Below the pieces are notes generated by a model, which had not been told where the DNA came from, searched no databases, and saw only the letters and a list, made by a program, of their open reading frames with translations. DNA of 64,000 nt from [Clostridium] citroniae WAL-17108. GTDB lineage: Bacteria > Bacillota > Clostridia > Lachnospirales > Lachnospiraceae. A program made the position numbers and the translations under genes. The stretch covers positions 1-64,000 of the forward strand of contig NZ_JH376435.1 in NCBI RefSeq assembly GCF_000233455.1. Reading direction: 5' to 3'. Shown here in pieces: positions 55,286 through 64,000 of this stretch (position 1 is the stretch's first letter; every line of letters starts with the position of its first letter).

Positions 55286-55816
55286 TCAGCTGGGATATTT
55301 CAGGATATGCTGAAGTTTTTTCATGGACCGGTTGTATTTGGACAGCACGGTTGCCAGCGGCAGCTCCAGCGCTTCCGCCACCTCCCGGTGCTTCATGCCG
55401 GCCGCTGCGTGGAGAAGCACGATCTGACGTTCCTCCCTGCTGATCCTTCCCAGGGCGTCCAGAAGCACCTTTCGGTCAGCCGCCTGTTCAAGGGGTTCGC
55501 AGTATACTCCCTCTTCCTTTCCCTCCAGGTCATCAAGGGCCATGTCCGACATCATTTTCTGCTGCCTAAATCTCATATAGCACAGATTCCTGGCAATGGT
55601 AAATACCCAGGCTAAAGGCTTTCCCTGGGGAACATAGGAGTCCGCCTTGGTCCATACGCTCAAATAGGTTTCCTGCACCAGGTCCTCGGCCTCATAAGGG
55701 CTTTTGGTCAGTGATAGGATAAAGCTGTAGACCGGACGCACTGTTTCCTGGTAAAATTCCCTGAAAGCCTCCCGATCCCCTTCACCCATGGCCTTTATCA
55801 TTTCTTCCTGTGACAT
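55286..55816 (-). CDS. ECF-type RNA polymerase sigma factor
   Basis: This 176-residue protein has sigma region 2 (SPYEAEDLVQETYLSVWTKA, then PLAWVFTIARNLCYMRFR) and region 4 (LGRISREERQIVLLHAAAGM, then KHREVAEALELPLATVLSKY). No anti-sigma gene follows; the next element is the tRNA-Gln promoter. The gene starts 36 bases after the CDF transporter gene and may share its transcript. The signal and targets are unknown. Confidence 0.9.
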   Translation of the reverse strand: MSQEEMIKAMGEGDREAFREFYQETVRPVYSFILSLTKSPYEAEDLVQETYLSVWTKADSYVPQGKPLAWVFTIARNLCYMRFRQQKMMSDMALDDLEGKEEGVYCEPLEQAADRKVLLDALGRISREERQIVLLHAAAGMKHREVAEALELPLATVLSKYNRSMKKLQHILKYPS

Positions 55817-55852
55817 CTACCCGTCCCCCTTCCGGGGATTAGCCTGGTACCG

Positions 55853-57037
55853 TTACTCCCTGTTACCCGACATAAAGCTGTTTTCCACGGTAATGACGCA
55901 CTCGCACCGCCTGTCCCGCTGTTTTACTTCATCGCTAATCCTTGCCTTCAGTTTACCCTGGACAGCCTGTTTATATTCCCAGGGAACCACTAAATCAAAG
56001 ATCAGGTTGATCCTCTCCTGCCCGTCTACCATCCTGAAATCGTGGAACGCCAGGCGGCTGTCAATATTTTCCAGAACCTCCGCCACCATATCCTTAAATT
56101 CCATGACCCTCTCATCATGTGTCTCCACAGGGTCCATATGGATGACCAGCAGCATATGGAAACGCCGCATGGCCTCGCGTTCGATCCGGTCGATAATTTC
56201 ATGACTGTATTCCACATCACAGTCATTGGGGACCTCTGCATGGATGGAAGCCATGCTTCTGCTGGGCCCATAATTATGTACGATCAGATCATGGGTTCCC
56301 ACAATACCGTCAAATCCCTCCACAAAATTGCTGATCTCCTCGTAGACCTCAGGGTCGATTCCCTCCCCGATCAAAGGAGCAAGGGTATCCTTTGCAATAT
56401 TCACTCCCGCGACCATGACCACCACGGAAACAATCAGGCCCACAATGCCATCCACATTAAGGCCAAAGGCCCCATAGATGCCAATGGAACATATGGTGGA
56501 CGCAGTGGTTGCCACATCCCCCATGGCGTCCGCCGCAGTTGCCAGCATGACCTTGGAATTGATCCTCTTCCCCAGCCTTTTATTAAACAGGGAAAGCCAC
56601 AGCTTTACGCCGATAGAAAGAAGCAGGATAATGATGGATATCCATCTAAAGGACATAAGCTCCGGATGGAATACTTTGCCGATGGATGTCTTAAACAGCG
56701 AAAATCCCACCTGGATAACCAGGAAGGCCACAATAAATGCCGCGATATACTCAATCCTTCCGTGTCCGAAGGGGTGATCGTCATCTGCAGGCTTTTCCGC
56801 CATTTTCACCCCAATAAAACCAATGATGGAGGAAGCCGCATCAGACAGGTTGTTAAATGCATCCGCCATAACAGAGATACTGTTCACCAGCACTCCGATG
56901 AACAGCTTGGCTGCAAACAATAGCATATTACAGCCGATTCCCACCATGCTGGCCAGCGTGCCGTACTGTGTCCGCACCTGGATCTCGTCCACCTGGTCAT
57001 AATTTTTCACAAAATGTTTTACTAAAAAATCTGTCAT
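55853..57037 (-). CDS. Cation diffusion facilitator (CDF) transporter
   Basis: This 394-residue transporter has six spans with the metal site motif SVMADAFNNLSDAASS and HPFGHGRIEY, and the second HxxxD-type site in AADAMGDVATTAST. The cytosolic C-terminal domain is followed by about 90 more residues than in short CDFs (a second ferredoxin-like unit). It exports Zn, Mn, Fe or a similar ion. The start overlaps the truA stop by four bases. Confidence 0.9.
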   Translation of the reverse strand: MTDFLVKHFVKNYDQVDEIQVRTQYGTLASMVGIGCNMLLFAAKLFIGVLVNSISVMADAFNNLSDAASSIIGFIGVKMAEKPADDDHPFGHGRIEYIAAFIVAFLVIQVGFSLFKTSIGKVFHPELMSFRWISIIILLLSIGVKLWLSLFNKRLGKRINSKVMLATAADAMGDVATTASTICSIGIYGAFGLNVDGIVGLIVSVVVMVAGVNIAKDTLAPLIGEGIDPEVYEEISNFVEGFDGIVGTHDLIVHNYGPSRSMASIHAEVPNDCDVEYSHEIIDRIEREAMRRFHMLLVIHMDPVETHDERVMEFKDMVAEVLENIDSRLAFHDFRMVDGQERINLIFDLVVPWEYKQAVQGKLKARISDEVKQRDRRCECVITVENSFMSGNRE

Positions 57038-57783
57038 CTCAATTCTCCGTATTCTACCTTTTCAAGAAACAGCCCCTGGGAGGGTGCCGTGAATCCGGCC
57101 TCCTGCCGGTCCTTTGCCTCCAGAATCCGGCTCATATCACCGGGCTGCCGCTTTCCAAGCCCCACTTCGATCAATGTGCCGGTCAGGATCCTCACCATCT
57201 GCTGGAGAAAACCATTTCCGGTAAATGATATATGAAGCTTTGTATCTCCAATGCGCTCAAATTGAACAGACTCCAATGTGCGCACCGTGGATTTTTTCAT
57301 TTTCTTATTGCCGCAAAAACTTTTAAAATCCCGGGTTCCTGTGAGAAGGTCAGCTGCCTGCTCCATGGCCTTCACATCCAGTTCCAGGCCCAGTCCATAA
57401 TAATATCCCCTCTGGAACACATCCTTTTTCGGCCCCATCTCAATCTGATACCGGTAGGTCTTTCTCACCGCGTTCAGACGGCTGTGGAACCGCTCTGGAG
57501 CTTTTTCTATTTTCCATACCCCGATATCCTCGGGAAGATACCGGTTCAGATATTCCATCACATCCCTGGGCGCCATTTCCCGGTTCAGCCGGAAATCAGC
57601 AACCTGTGCCAGGGCGTGGACACCGGCGTCCGTCCTGCCGGATCCCCTCACCTCAACAGGAGTCTCATCCAGACGCTTAAGTATCTCCTCCAGCTTTCCC
57701 TGGATCGTTCTGTCCGTATTCCCCTGCTTCTGCCATCCGTCATAACGGGTGCCATCATAGGACAGCCATATCACATAGTTCAT
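57034..57783 (-). CDS. tRNA pseudouridine(38-40) synthase TruA
   Basis: This 249-residue enzyme makes pseudouridine in the anticodon arm of tRNAs. The catalytic Asp lies in GSGRTDAGVHALAQV; other TruA motifs are LSYDGTRYDGWQKQGN at the start and ARDFKSFCG-like TRDFKSFCG. It overlaps the VanZ gene upstream and the CDF gene downstream by four bases each. Confidence 0.95.
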   Translation of the reverse strand: MNYVIWLSYDGTRYDGWQKQGNTDRTIQGKLEEILKRLDETPVEVRGSGRTDAGVHALAQVADFRLNREMAPRDVMEYLNRYLPEDIGVWKIEKAPERFHSRLNAVRKTYRYQIEMGPKKDVFQRGYYYGLGLELDVKAMEQAADLLTGTRDFKSFCGNKKMKKSTVRTLESVQFERIGDTKLHISFTGNGFLQQMVRILTGTLIEVGLGKRQPGDMSRILEAKDRQEAGFTAPSQGLFLEKVEYGELR

Positions 57784-58316
57784 CCTGTATTACTCCTATC
57801 TTTTTTACTTCGGTCTTTTTTACTACGATCTGTTTTACTTCCCCTCCATCCCGCCAAAGCAGCGGCAAGGAGCAGGCCGCACATCACCCCGCAAAAATCC
57901 AGCCACACATCGCTGATCTGTCCGGACCTGCCGGAAACAAAAAGCTGGATAGTCTCATCCACAAAGGGGACTATAAAGGCCATTTCCCCCGCTGTCCTCA
58001 ATCTCCTGACGCCTGGGATCCATGTCCTTAACCAGGCGCAGAGAATACAGCCCAATCCTGCATATTCTACAAAATGTGCTGTTTTCCTTATGATATGTTC
58101 CGTCAGCCAGGCGCTGTCGTATCCCAGCAGTTCCAGGAAGCGGTGGGATTGTTCCAGCAAAAATCCGCTTTGCCGGGAGGAAATACTGGCAGGTGTCAGG
58201 GAATTACCGTAAATAATTCCGATATACACAACCAGCACCCACAGCCATGCATTCCGCAGCCCGCCGGATGTTTTCCTGTTGTTCATTTCCTTCCGTCCCT
58301 GTTCCCCCTGCGCCAT
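57780..58316 (-). CDS. VanZ-family protein, second copy
   Basis: This 178-residue protein has four spans and the VanZ pattern KTAHFVEYAGLGCILCAWL and FVDETIQLFVSGRSGQISDVWLD split by a few residues. It ends in a Lys/Arg/Asp-rich repeat (SKKDRSKKDRS) that is unusual. A start at 58286 is also possible. It overlaps truA by four bases. Confidence 0.85.
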   Translation of the reverse strand: MAQGEQGRKEMNNRKTSGGLRNAWLWVLVVYIGIIYGNSLTPASISSRQSGFLLEQSHRFLELLGYDSAWLTEHIIRKTAHFVEYAGLGCILCAWLRTWIPGVRRLRTAGEMAFIVPFVDETIQLFVSGRSGQISDVWLDFCGVMCGLLLAAALAGWRGSKTDRSKKDRSKKDRSNTG

Positions 58317-58323
58317 CCGGCCC

Positions 58324-59499
58324 TCACTCCTGTTCCTTCAAAATCCCGCTTCGGTCCACGGCCTCAATTGCCCTGTTCAAAGCTTCCTCATCCTGTACCA
58401 AAGCCAGGCGCACATATCCTTCTCCGGAGGGACCAAAGGCACTGCCCGGAGTCACCATGACCCCTGCTTTCTCCACCATATCCATGACAAATTCCTCCGA
58501 AGTCTTGTAATGCTTCGGGATGGCAGCCCACACAAACATGGTGGCCACAGGGCGCTCCATCTTCCATCCGATCCGCGTAAACCCATCGCACATACTATTC
58601 CTGCGCGTTTCATACGCCTTCATGGTTGTCTTTACACAGCCCTGGTCGCCGGTAACAGCGGCAATGGCCGCCTCCTGTATGGGGAGGAACATGCCGTAAT
58701 CCATATTGGACTTTAACAGCTTTAATCGGGACACCACGTTTTCATTGCCCAGGCAAAAGCCGATCCTTGCTCCGGCCAGTCCATAGGTTTTGGACAGGGA
58801 GTTGAACTCGATCCCCACTTCCTTTGCGCCGGGAAAGCGCAGAAAGCTTCCGCATGTCCTGTTATCAAACACAAGATCACTGTACGCATTGTCATGGAGC
58901 ACAATGATATCATATTTTCTTGCAAATGCGATCAGTTCCTGATAGAACGAATCCGGAGCCATGGCAGTGGTGGGATTATTAGGGTATGAAACCACCATAA
59001 GCTTTGCCTTTTGAGCCACATCCTCAGGAATCTCATCCAGCTGAATGATATAACCATTTTCCTTTTTCTGGGGCATGTAATACAGGTCCGCTCCCGCGAT
59101 CTTTGGCCCATCGCCAAATACAGGGTAACAGGGATCCGGAACCAGCACCATATCCCCCTCGTCCACCATGGTCAGTGCAATATGCGCCAGGCCCTCCTGG
59201 GATCCAAGCAGGGAGCATATCTCCCTTTGGGGATCCAGTTCCACCCCATATCTGCTTTTGTACCAGCCTGCAATGGCATCTAAAAGTTCATTCCTGTCGC
59301 TGATGGCATACACATAATTAGAGGGATCCGCCGCCCCTTTGCAAAGCGCTTCCCTTATGTGAGGAGCCGGAGGGATATTGGGCGCACCGATGCTCAGGTC
59401 AATGATCTCCTCCCCCTTTGCCATCTTTTCCTTTTTGATCACTGCCAGTTTGGAGAAAATCCCCTCCCCGAAACAATCCATTCTTTTTGCAAATCTCAT
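58324..59499 (-). CDS. PLP-dependent aminotransferase, class I (LL-DAP-like)
   Basis: This 391-residue enzyme has the PLP Lys in FNSLSKTYGLAGARIGF, the substrate loop VSYPNNPTTA and the Asp/Tyr of VLHDNAYSDL. It resembles LL-diaminopimelate aminotransferase and related alanine/aspartate-type enzymes. GGGAGG nine bases upstream picks the ATG at 59499. It lies in the DUF554 operon. The exact amino donor is not clear. Confidence 0.88.
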   Translation of the reverse strand: MRFAKRMDCFGEGIFSKLAVIKKEKMAKGEEIIDLSIGAPNIPPAPHIREALCKGAADPSNYVYAISDRNELLDAIAGWYKSRYGVELDPQREICSLLGSQEGLAHIALTMVDEGDMVLVPDPCYPVFGDGPKIAGADLYYMPQKKENGYIIQLDEIPEDVAQKAKLMVVSYPNNPTTAMAPDSFYQELIAFARKYDIIVLHDNAYSDLVFDNRTCGSFLRFPGAKEVGIEFNSLSKTYGLAGARIGFCLGNENVVSRLKLLKSNMDYGMFLPIQEAAIAAVTGDQGCVKTTMKAYETRRNSMCDGFTRIGWKMERPVATMFVWAAIPKHYKTSEEFVMDMVEKAGVMVTPGSAFGPSGEGYVRLALVQDEEALNRAIEAVDRSGILKEQE

Positions 59500-59534
59500 C
59501 TTTTTCATCCTCCCTATTATATCCGTATCTATAC

Positions 59535-60257
59535 TTAAAATCCCAGCAGGCATACTAAAAGCGGCAAAAATACAGCCGGCAGCAGGTTTCCGATCTTTAT
59601 TTTACTTCCCAGGACCAGATTAAGTCCCAGGCCAAAGATTAAGATGGAGCCGATGCAGGACATCCTGACGATCATCAGTTCCGTCAGGTAAGGCTTTACC
59701 AGCCCGGCCAGGGCCGTCATGCTTCCCTGGTATATGCCCACGGGAAATACGGAAAAAGCTGTTCCAATCCCCAGGGCTGCCGTAAATACAATGGAAAGCA
59801 CTCCGTCCATGACGGCCTTTGTAAACAATGTACTGTAATTGTGATTCAGCCCATCCTCCAGGGAACCTACAATAGCCATGGCTCCCACACAAAAAAGAAG
59901 GGAACTGCTGACAAAGGCTTCTGTAAAGGTTCCTGACTTCTGACCGCCGGGAATCCTGGACCTGCACCACTCTCCCAGCTGCTCCAGTTTATATTCAATA
60001 TTGATCCATTCTCCAAGGGCAGCTCCCGCCACCATGCAAACAACGGTCACAAGGGTATCCCGCGTCTCAAAGCCGTCACCGGATATTGTCATCAATCCCT
60101 GTATGGCCCCGGTTACTCCCACAAATACCACACACAGTCCCACTGCGCTGGAAATGGTGTCCTGCAGACGCTTTGGCAGCCCGCCTTTTAACAGCATGCC
60201 CACCAGGCATCCGGCCAGGATCGCCCCTACATTCACGATTGTCCCTAATCCAGCCAT
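59535..60257 (-). CDS. DUF554-family membrane protein
   Basis: This protein of about 240 residues has six or seven spans. GLGTIVNVGAILAGCLVGML and LNHNYSTLFTKAVMDGVLSI match DUF554 (YdfK type). GGTAGGG lies six bases before the ATG at 60257; two ATGs just upstream are also open. It is the first gene after the promoter at 60370-60398. The function of the family is unknown. Confidence 0.87.
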   Translation of the reverse strand: MAGLGTIVNVGAILAGCLVGMLLKGGLPKRLQDTISSAVGLCVVFVGVTGAIQGLMTISGDGFETRDTLVTVVCMVAGAALGEWINIEYKLEQLGEWCRSRIPGGQKSGTFTEAFVSSSLLFCVGAMAIVGSLEDGLNHNYSTLFTKAVMDGVLSIVFTAALGIGTAFSVFPVGIYQGSMTALAGLVKPYLTELMIVRMSCIGSILIFGLGLNLVLGSKIKIGNLLPAVFLPLLVCLLGF

Positions 60258-60369
60258 CATCATCCCTACCTGTTCTTTTAATCTTCATTTTTTTATCTTG
60301 TTGGGGCAGGCAAAATGCTTTTTGGAGGTAATATTGCGCATTTTTCTGATTCAACCGCCCATTTTGCCT

Positions 60370-60398
60370 ATTATAGTACAATTTTCCAAATATGACAA
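60370..60398 (-). promoter_or_regulatory. Promoter of the DUF554-truA-CDF operon
   Basis: TTGTCA (60393-60398), 17 bases and TATAAT (60370-60375), about 110 bases before the first gene. Confidence 0.8.
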
Positions 60399-60401
60399 GA
60401 C

Positions 60402-60440
60402 AGGAAAAGACAGGAAGCCTCCTGGTGGAAACTTCCTGTC
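60402..60440 (-). terminator. Terminator of the sugar ABC operon
   Basis: GACAGGAAG (60409-60417) pairs with CTTCCTGTC (60432-60440), and TCTTTTCC follows on the minus strand. It lies just after the permease gene. Confidence 0.85.
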
Positions 60441-60475
60441 CCTTTGATGTTTAATTTATTTTAATACGCCCGGAT

Positions 60476-61969
60476 CTAAGCGCCTGTTCCCGGGCTGGGA
60501 TTGCCTCCCGTCCCTCCCAGGGCGCCTGCAGGTGGCGGCGGCATGGTGGATGGTTTCACAATCTTTTTCCATGCATGCATTGCCAGTGCCATAGCGATCA
60601 CGCCGTAAGATACGAACACACGGAAATACTCTCCGATCACCGGATCTCCAAAAAGTTCCTTGCCGGCCAAAGGCGCTACGATGAACAGTGTGTGGAACAG
60701 GATGATACCTAGTATCGCCTGCCTGTTGTTGGCCTTCTGTACGGAAGCGCCGCCAACTAACAGGGCTGCAATGGCGAACTGTCCCACCTGGGTATGTGCG
60801 CCGTAGGTGGAAAATGTTCCCACGTTCTGAAGAAAGATCAGCTGTCCCCAGCTTGCCAGCACGGTTGAGAAGATCATGGCAATAATGCGCGTCTTGTCAA
60901 CATTGATGCCTGCTGCATTGGCAACCGTGCGGCTCTGTCCAACCGTACGCATATTCTGCCCCAGGCGTGTGCGCATAAGGGCTGTGTTAAAGAAGCACAG
61001 ACCGGCAATACACAGATAGGTCATAACAGGCAGATGCACCACAATCAGGACTTTGAAAATAGCGGGTATATAGGTGAGTCCGTATACAGCGGCTGCCAGC
61101 ACACAGTTGACAACTGCCTTCTTTCCGTTAAACTCCTTCTTATAGATAAACCTGGATGCCAGGAACTTCCACACCTGCCAGATCAGTGTTCCGGCACAGC
61201 TCAGCTCAATAGCGTTGAGCAGGAGCAGACGGTCCGTTGCCAGGAACTGTTCGATCACGGGCACAAAGGTCATGCCGTAAACCGCAGCTGCCAGAACCAG
61301 CTTGATCGTGGTTGCCTTCCAGTTGATCTCCAGTTTCTTTGACTTCTTAATGATAACGGAGGCAATCATGCCAATCACACAGAGATAGAACCCGATCTCG
61401 ATGATGGTCAGCATAGGAACCGTATCCAGTGCATACTTGACCGTATCCTTAAGGTCAATGGTGTTCTTAACGCCAACGCCTGTTGCAATCATCAGCGTGG
61501 GATTATATAAGGGGATCACTCCGCCGAATATGAACAGGAACAGCAGCTGGTACAGACCTTCCGCAAAGTAGGAAAGGACCAGACCGCCGATCATCTCCGC
61601 CCCCTTCATATGGTTGAACAATTTTCCAACCAAAAAGCCGAAGAAAATAGCGATGGGCGTGGCGATTGCAACGGTCAGCAGGAAGCCGCCAATTCCCACA
61701 AATCCCCAGTAAGTGGTCAGGAAAATGGCTACCTGTGCTGCCATGGCTCCGATTACAATACCAAAGTTCAGTCCCATACCAGCCAGAACCGGTATGATCA
61801 GGGACAGCACCAGAAATGAGTTACGGGCAATACGTGTAAACAACTCCGGTATTACAAAAGTGAGGGGCTGTTTGGAGGCAATGGTTCCGCCCACACACAG
61901 GATGATGAACAGAATGACTACCTTATTCTTAAATAACACGTCCAATGTTTTCTTTCTATTCACGTCCAT
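60476..61969 (-). CDS. BPD_transp_2 sugar/nucleoside ABC permease with internal duplication
   Basis: This permease of about 497 residues is longer than the usual 330. The core has the family signature AGINVDKTRIIAMIFSTVLAS and the AALLVGGASVQKA end. Between the halves lies an insert of about 130 residues with two related spans, LVLAAAVYGMTFVPVIEQFL and CVLAAAVYGLTYIPAIFKVL, so it looks duplicated. The tail is Pro/Gly-rich. It overlaps the next permease by 14 bases. Starts at ATG 61969 or GTG 61963 are possible. Confidence 0.87.
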   Translation of the reverse strand: MDVNRKKTLDVLFKNKVVILFIILCVGGTIASKQPLTFVIPELFTRIARNSFLVLSLIIPVLAGMGLNFGIVIGAMAAQVAIFLTTYWGFVGIGGFLLTVAIATPIAIFFGFLVGKLFNHMKGAEMIGGLVLSYFAEGLYQLLFLFIFGGVIPLYNPTLMIATGVGVKNTIDLKDTVKYALDTVPMLTIIEIGFYLCVIGMIASVIIKKSKKLEINWKATTIKLVLAAAVYGMTFVPVIEQFLATDRLLLLNAIELSCAGTLIWQVWKFLASRFIYKKEFNGKKAVVNCVLAAAVYGLTYIPAIFKVLIVVHLPVMTYLCIAGLCFFNTALMRTRLGQNMRTVGQSRTVANAAGINVDKTRIIAMIFSTVLASWGQLIFLQNVGTFSTYGAHTQVGQFAIAALLVGGASVQKANNRQAILGIILFHTLFIVAPLAGKELFGDPVIGEYFRVFVSYGVIAMALAMHAWKKIVKPSTMPPPPAGALGGTGGNPSPGTGA

Positions 61970-63050
61970 CACCTTCTTTCGTTTGTGCTAATGCGTAGAT
62001 GATGATACCATTGGAGATGATCAGACGCATTACTTCCGACAGGTTTCCTTCCGGGATAAACTGGTTTGCCACCGGCAGCCCCAGCGCCAGGATTCCCTGG
62101 AACAGGAATGTGCCGATAAGTACATTGGAAATCCTTGCCCTCTTTGGTGAGGCGCCGCCGATCAACACGGCTGCTACCGAGTTAAAGCCCATCATCATGG
62201 GGCCGTTATAAAGCTGCATGAATCCAAATCCCTGGGCATATACAATAATGCCGACTGCGGCAAGAACGGTTGAAAGTGTGGTTCCCACCAGACGCATCCG
62301 GTTAACATTAATACCGGCTGCTTTTGCAAACATGGGATTGGAACCTGCTGCCGACATGGCCATACCTGTCTTGGATTTCATAAACAGCCACACTAACAGG
62401 CACATAAAAAACATAAACAGCAGCAGGCCTGTAGGCACTGTGAATTTACCGATCTTAAAGGATAATGTATCATTCATGACGCCGCTGAAGGATGTGGACA
62501 GGGAGATGGTATTCCTCAGCCCTTTGCCTGCGTTGGGCCATTTCAGCTCGCCGTTTTGGAAGGGAAGAAGCATCCAGAGCATGTTCATGAAGGCAATGAT
62601 CGAGAAACCCACATAGGTTGTTACAGTCATCTCAGAACCCTTTACCTGGTTTAAGAGAAGGCCGTACAGGTATCCGATCCCGGTGGCCAGGATCACACCG
62701 ATCACAATGGCGACCAGCACGGACACCCACATTCCAAACATGGGGCTAACCGCCACCAGGGCGGGGATCCTGGCCACATCAAGCTCAATCACGATCAGAC
62801 CGCCCAACAGGCCGCCTACAATCCCCATGGAAATACCAAAGTTCAGGCCGATTCCGCACTGTACCGCAGGGACCATGGCCAGTGTCAGGATACCGAACAT
62901 TCCCCATCTGCGGACACAGTCGCTTAAGAGCTGCATTAGGTTCATCTGGAATCCGCCTGCAGCAATCACCAAAAAGATAAAAAAGCCTACAATGATGATA
63001 CGGGGCAGACCAAACTTCTGCACTGCTGATTTTACAGGATTACTACTCAT
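61956..63050 (-). CDS. BPD_transp_2 sugar/nucleoside ABC permease
   Basis: This 364-residue permease has about ten spans and the motif AAGINVNRMRLVGTTLSTVL and AVLIGGASPKRARI. It pairs with the 497-residue permease and the ATPase. GGAGG precedes the ATG. It overlaps the ATPase gene by eight bases. Substrates of this group include ribose, galactose, galactofuranose, AI-2 and nucleosides. Confidence 0.9.
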   Translation of the reverse strand: MSSNPVKSAVQKFGLPRIIIVGFFIFLVIAAGGFQMNLMQLLSDCVRRWGMFGILTLAMVPAVQCGIGLNFGISMGIVGGLLGGLIVIELDVARIPALVAVSPMFGMWVSVLVAIVIGVILATGIGYLYGLLLNQVKGSEMTVTTYVGFSIIAFMNMLWMLLPFQNGELKWPNAGKGLRNTISLSTSFSGVMNDTLSFKIGKFTVPTGLLLFMFFMCLLVWLFMKSKTGMAMSAAGSNPMFAKAAGINVNRMRLVGTTLSTVLAAVGIIVYAQGFGFMQLYNGPMMMGFNSVAAVLIGGASPKRARISNVLIGTFLFQGILALGLPVANQFIPEGNLSEVMRLIISNGIIIYALAQTKEGDGRE

Positions 63051-64000
63051 GATCCTCCCCTCCTTTCACTTTTGTGCCTGACATAGCCAGACCAAATTCC
63101 GCATCAGGAGCATCAGGACTTAAGATCCTGGACAGCTTCCCGTCTGAGATAATGGCGATCCTGTCAGAGATGGAGCGCAGCTCCACCAGTTCAGAGGATA
63201 CGATGATAACCGTCATTCCCTGTTCGCGGTTCAGCTTTGACAGATATTCCAACACCAGCTTCTTGGCACCGATATCAATACCGCGGGTGGGCTCGGATAC
63301 AAAAAGGATATCCGGTTCCAGGGTTAACGCCCTGGCCAGGCATACCTTTTGCTGGTTACCGCCTGAAAGGCTTCCGGCTGCCTGGCGGATACCTGTACAG
63401 CGTATATCCAGGCGCTTAACCATATCCTGCGCATGCTCTCTGGCTGTCTTGCCGTCAAAGAGCCGCATCCATAGAACCTTTTTAAGGAATTTGTTATTGG
63501 TCTGCATGGCTGAAAAAATGATATTGTGCTCAATGCTCTCATTCAGCAAAAGGCCAACCCCCTTGCGGTCCTCTGATACAAAGGCAATCTTATGCTCCAG
63601 GGCGCATCCCAGCTTTTCCAGGTTCAGCGGTTCACCATTGATCATCACCTGTCCCTCGGCCTTATAAAGTCCCATAATACCATTGGGAATCCCCAGTTTT
63701 CCCTGGCCTGCCAGACCTCCAATCCCAAAGATCTCCCCTTTGCGTATATCCAGGTTGATCCCCTTTACCTGCTCGCCCGGCATATCCACGTAATAGTCCT
63801 TCATGCTCACTGCAATGTTCGTGTCATTGATAATGCGCCTGTCCTCTTCGCTTGTATCCACCAGCTTCTCCACCTTGCGGCCGATCATAAGCTCTGCTAT
63901 CTCCACCACATTGGTATCCTTGATCTCCCTGTGAGCCACAAATTCGCCATCGCGGAGAATGGTCATGCCGTCCGCCACTGCCATCACCTCGTCCAGGCGG
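63043..64000 (-). CDS. Two-domain sugar ABC ATPase (RbsA/MglA type), partial
   Basis: The gene runs off the right end; only its C-terminal two thirds are seen. The reading frame continues upstream through LDEVMAVADGMTILRDGEFV. The second nucleotide domain has a weak Walker A (GLAGQGKLGI), the signature LSGGNQQKVCLARAL and FVSEPTRGIDIGAK, where the usual Walker B Asp is Ser. Such changes are common in the second domain of this family. It powers the two permeases downstream. Confidence 0.9.
   Translation of the reverse strand, partial: RLDEVMAVADGMTILRDGEFVAHREIKDTNVVEIAELMIGRKVEKLVDTSEEDRRIINDTNIAVSMKDYYVDMPGEQVKGINLDIRKGEIFGIGGLAGQGKLGIPNGIMGLYKAEGQVMINGEPLNLEKLGCALEHKIAFVSEDRKGVGLLLNESIEHNIIFSAMQTNNKFLKKVLWMRLFDGKTAREHAQDMVKRLDIRCTGIRQAAGSLSGGNQQKVCLARALTLEPDILFVSEPTRGIDIGAKKLVLEYLSKLNREQGMTVIIVSSELVELRSISDRIAIISDGKLSRILSPDAPDAEFGLAMSGTKVKGGEDHE

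Noticed and set aside
1..64000. CRISPR arrays, rRNA operons, prophage structural genes
   Set aside because: No regular spaced repeats, rRNA sequence or phage head or tail genes were seen. The only recombinase fits the local invertible segment.

Overview
The window looks like chromosome of a Gram-positive, low-to-moderate GC gut Clostridia, most likely Lachnospiraceae of the Enterocloster/Hungatella type. This rests on the mix of families (VanZ, DUF554, BPD_transp_2 sugar permeases, acyl-ACP thioesterase next to acetate kinase, FtsEX with a secreted M23 hydrolase, surface proteins with InlB-like and choline-binding-like repeats) and on AGGAGG-type ribosome sites. It is an assignment from memory; no search was run. 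Nearly every gene is on the minus strand; only two genes (17605-19125) are on the plus strand.

Region 1 (1-15.5 kb) is a surface-protein locus. Three secreted proteins of 1484, about 2100 and about 550 residues lie head to tail, followed by a 176-residue unknown protein and an XRE regulator. Upstream is a 279-bp segment bounded by 27/30 matching inverted repeats (14193-14222 and 14442-14471), directly beside an intact tyrosine recombinase. The segment holds one good promoter and one terminator hairpin. As sequenced, the promoter points away from the surface genes; inversion would aim it at them. I read this as a phase-variable promoter switch, here in the OFF state. It is the main find of the window.

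Region 2 (15.6-24.1 kb) holds a cytoplasmic-type S8 protease, an M20 amidohydrolase, a nitroreductase and then a patch of small stand-alone enzymes mixed with decayed remnants (VOC, GNAT twice, NTF2-like, ParB-like).

Region 3 (24.2-33.5 kb) is one tightly packed eight-gene unit. It joins a carbohydrate-type ABC importer (solute-binding protein, two permeases, ATPase) to exporter-like parts (a long coiled-coil HlyD-type adaptor, a MacB-like membrane protein, a small lipoprotein) and a VanZ protein. The solute-binding gene carries an in-frame amber codon.

Region 4 (33.6-38.1 kb) has a VanRS-like two-component system among gene remnants, including a decayed copy of the VOC/ParB material of region 2. 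That copy is cut by a 152-bp repeat which also occurs at the left end of the window. A thioredoxin-reductase-like flavoprotein without its redox CxxC follows.

Region 5 (38.2-64 kb) is orderly core genome: a D-threonate-type catabolic operon with its DeoR regulator and a candidate operator; a CdaR-like regulator with ftsE, ftsX, an EnvC-like hydrolase and a C-terminal processing protease; an MsmX-like sugar ATPase; ackA, thioesterase, cvfB and yitT; two tRNA-Gln(CTG) genes with strong promoters and terminators; a DUF554, aminotransferase, VanZ, truA, CDF transporter and ECF sigma series; and a BPD_transp_2 sugar or nucleoside ABC transporter cut by the window end.
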